From positions 1 to 5,749 of the forward strand of contig JBBRKS010000227.1 in assembly GCA_038231775.1 (NCBI GenBank): a DNA stretch of 5,749 nt. Direction: 5' to 3'. A program made the translations under genes and the position numbers. Position 1 is the first letter of the stretch, and every line of letters begins with the position of its first letter. This document shows, piece after piece, positions 4,816 through 5,749 of the stretch. The notes below the pieces were generated by a model that was given only the letters and a program-made list of their open reading frames with translations, was not told the origin of the DNA and searched no databases. This stretch comes from Stagnihabitans sp038231775 (GTDB lineage Bacteria > Pseudomonadota > Alphaproteobacteria > Rhodobacterales > Rhodobacteraceae).

Positions 4816-5749
4816 TCACGCCACCTTTGCCGGAATGATGCGGACGCGGTAGCGCACCAGAATGTCACTCGCGAGGATGAAAAACAGCATCATCGCCTGA
4901 AATATCCCCGCGGTAGAGTTCGGGATGTGGACAGAGGTTTGCGCCATCTGCCCGCCCACATAGGTCACCGCCAGCACAAAGCCCGCAACCAGACAGCCAA
5001 TCGGGTTCAACCTGCCCAGAAACGCCACGATGATCGCGGTGAAGCCATAGCCAGAGGGAAAGCCAAGGTCGATCTTGTGCAACACCCCGGTAAACTCCAG
5101 CGCGCCCGCCAATCCCGCCATCGCCCCGCCAATCATCAGCGTGGCCCAGATGGTGCGCTTGGAATCAAACCCGCCATGTCGGGCGGCGGTGGGCGATGAT
5201 CCGACAACCCGCACCTGATAGCCAAATTCCGACCGCGCCATGATGACCCAGAACACAAATGGCAGGACAAGCGCCACCAGCACACCCAGATGCACCGTCG
5301 ATCCCGGCCAGACCGGCAGGCTTTGGGAGGGGGCCAGCGGAGCCGTGGCCGGAAAATTGCGCCCGTTTGGGTCTTTCCAAGGCCCGCCAACCAGATAGCC
5401 CAACACCTGCAAGGCCACATAGGTCAGCATCAGGCTCGACAAGATTTCATTGACGTTGAACCTTGTGCGCAACCACGCCGGAATCGCAGCCCAGGCCCCG
5501 CCGCCGACCATGCCCGCCAGAACCATCAGCAGGATCACAAAGAACCCGCCCGCCGACCCGAAGCCAATGCCAACGCCCGCCGCACACAAGGCGCCGATGA
5601 CATACTGCCCCTCGGCGCCAATGTTCCAGACCTGCGCGCGGTTGCCCATCGACAGCCCCAAAGCGATGAAGATCAGGGGTGCGGCCTTCAGCGCCACGTC
5701 CTGCCATGTATAGCTGGCCAGGATCGGCGCCAGGAAAATATCGACCACC
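4816..5749 (-). CDS. ABC transporter permease, BMP/nucleoside-type (YufP/NupP-like), 5' partial
   Basis: This is the larger permease of the pair, with about 311 residues visible and the gene running off the right edge. Family members are usually about 350-370 residues, so roughly 40-60 N-terminal residues, including the first membrane helix, are missing. The frame's first possible start, a GTG at 5748-5746, is an internal valine and not a real start. Near the visible N-terminus, KAAPLIFIALGL and then RAQVWNIGAEGQYVIGA (about visible residues 37-53) form the family signature. The loop VGSSPTAARHGGFDSKRT is the probable ATPase-contact region. An Ala/Gly-rich helix and the FGYGFTAII-like SGYGFTAIIVAFLG segment follow. 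It ends in a basic tail and stops one base before the next permease starts. The partner ATPase gene is expected beyond the right edge. Confidence 0.92.
   Translation of the reverse strand, partial: VVDIFLAPILASYTWQDVALKAAPLIFIALGLSMGNRAQVWNIGAEGQYVIGALCAAGVGIGFGSAGGFFVILLMVLAGMVGGGAWAAIPAWLRTRFNVNEILSSLMLTYVALQVLGYLVGGPWKDPNGRNFPATAPLAPSQSLPVWPGSTVHLGVLVALVLPFVFWVIMARSEFGYQVRVVGSSPTAARHGGFDSKRTIWATLMIGGAMAGLAGALEFTGVLHKIDLGFPSGYGFTAIIVAFLGRLNPIGCLVAGFVLAVTYVGGQMAQTSVHIPNSTAGIFQAMMLFFILASDILVRYRVRIIPAKVA

Noticed and set aside
5746..5748. GTG as the start of the right-hand permease
   Set aside because: It sits at the window edge inside the expected protein. Family members have a further N-terminal helix, so this is an internal valine and the gene is simply cut by the window.

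Overview
The window reads as a chromosomal piece of an alphaproteobacterium, most likely Rhodobacterales (Roseobacter/Rhodobacter group). The basis is the high GC with strong G/C at third codon positions, a VPLPA-type C-terminal sorting signal, a BMP-type ABC uptake system with a Tat-exported binding protein, and a D-arginine-dehydrogenase-like flavoprotein. The lineage is inferred from protein style, not from a marker gene.

Layout, left to right. Positions 1-103 hold coding-like DNA on the plus strand, the end of an unidentified gene or gene remnant. Positions 215-322 are a run of GC-rich hairpins, one of them followed by TTTT in the plus direction. The remaining genes are all on the minus strand. 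1441-356 encodes a DauA/DadA-like FAD-dependent D-amino-acid oxidoreductase. 2322-1621 encodes a secreted VPLPA-CTERM protein with its own promoter (2396-2368) and terminator (1598-1572). 2397-2690 is a gene-free, AT-richer stretch. 3836-2757 encodes a BMP-family periplasmic binding protein, followed by a UUCG-loop terminator. 4814-3891 and 5749-4816 encode two ABC permeases; the second runs off the right edge and lacks its N-terminus.

The last three genes form the distal part of an operon: permease, permease, binding protein, terminator. The ATPase expected for this family is not in the window and probably lies upstream, to the right of it. The system probably imports a nucleoside or purine-like compound, but the substrate cannot be read from the sequence. 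The oxidoreductase and the surface protein are separate transcription units, since strong terminators lie between them.

No mobile element, CRISPR array, tRNA or rRNA was recognised. The most interesting points are a possible internal Cys-Gln thioester in the VPLPA-CTERM protein, the apparent loss of the arginine-binding Glu in the DauA-like enzyme, and the abrupt loss of coding character at about position 103. I found no convincing undescribed multi-gene system; most of the window is ordinary transport and metabolism.
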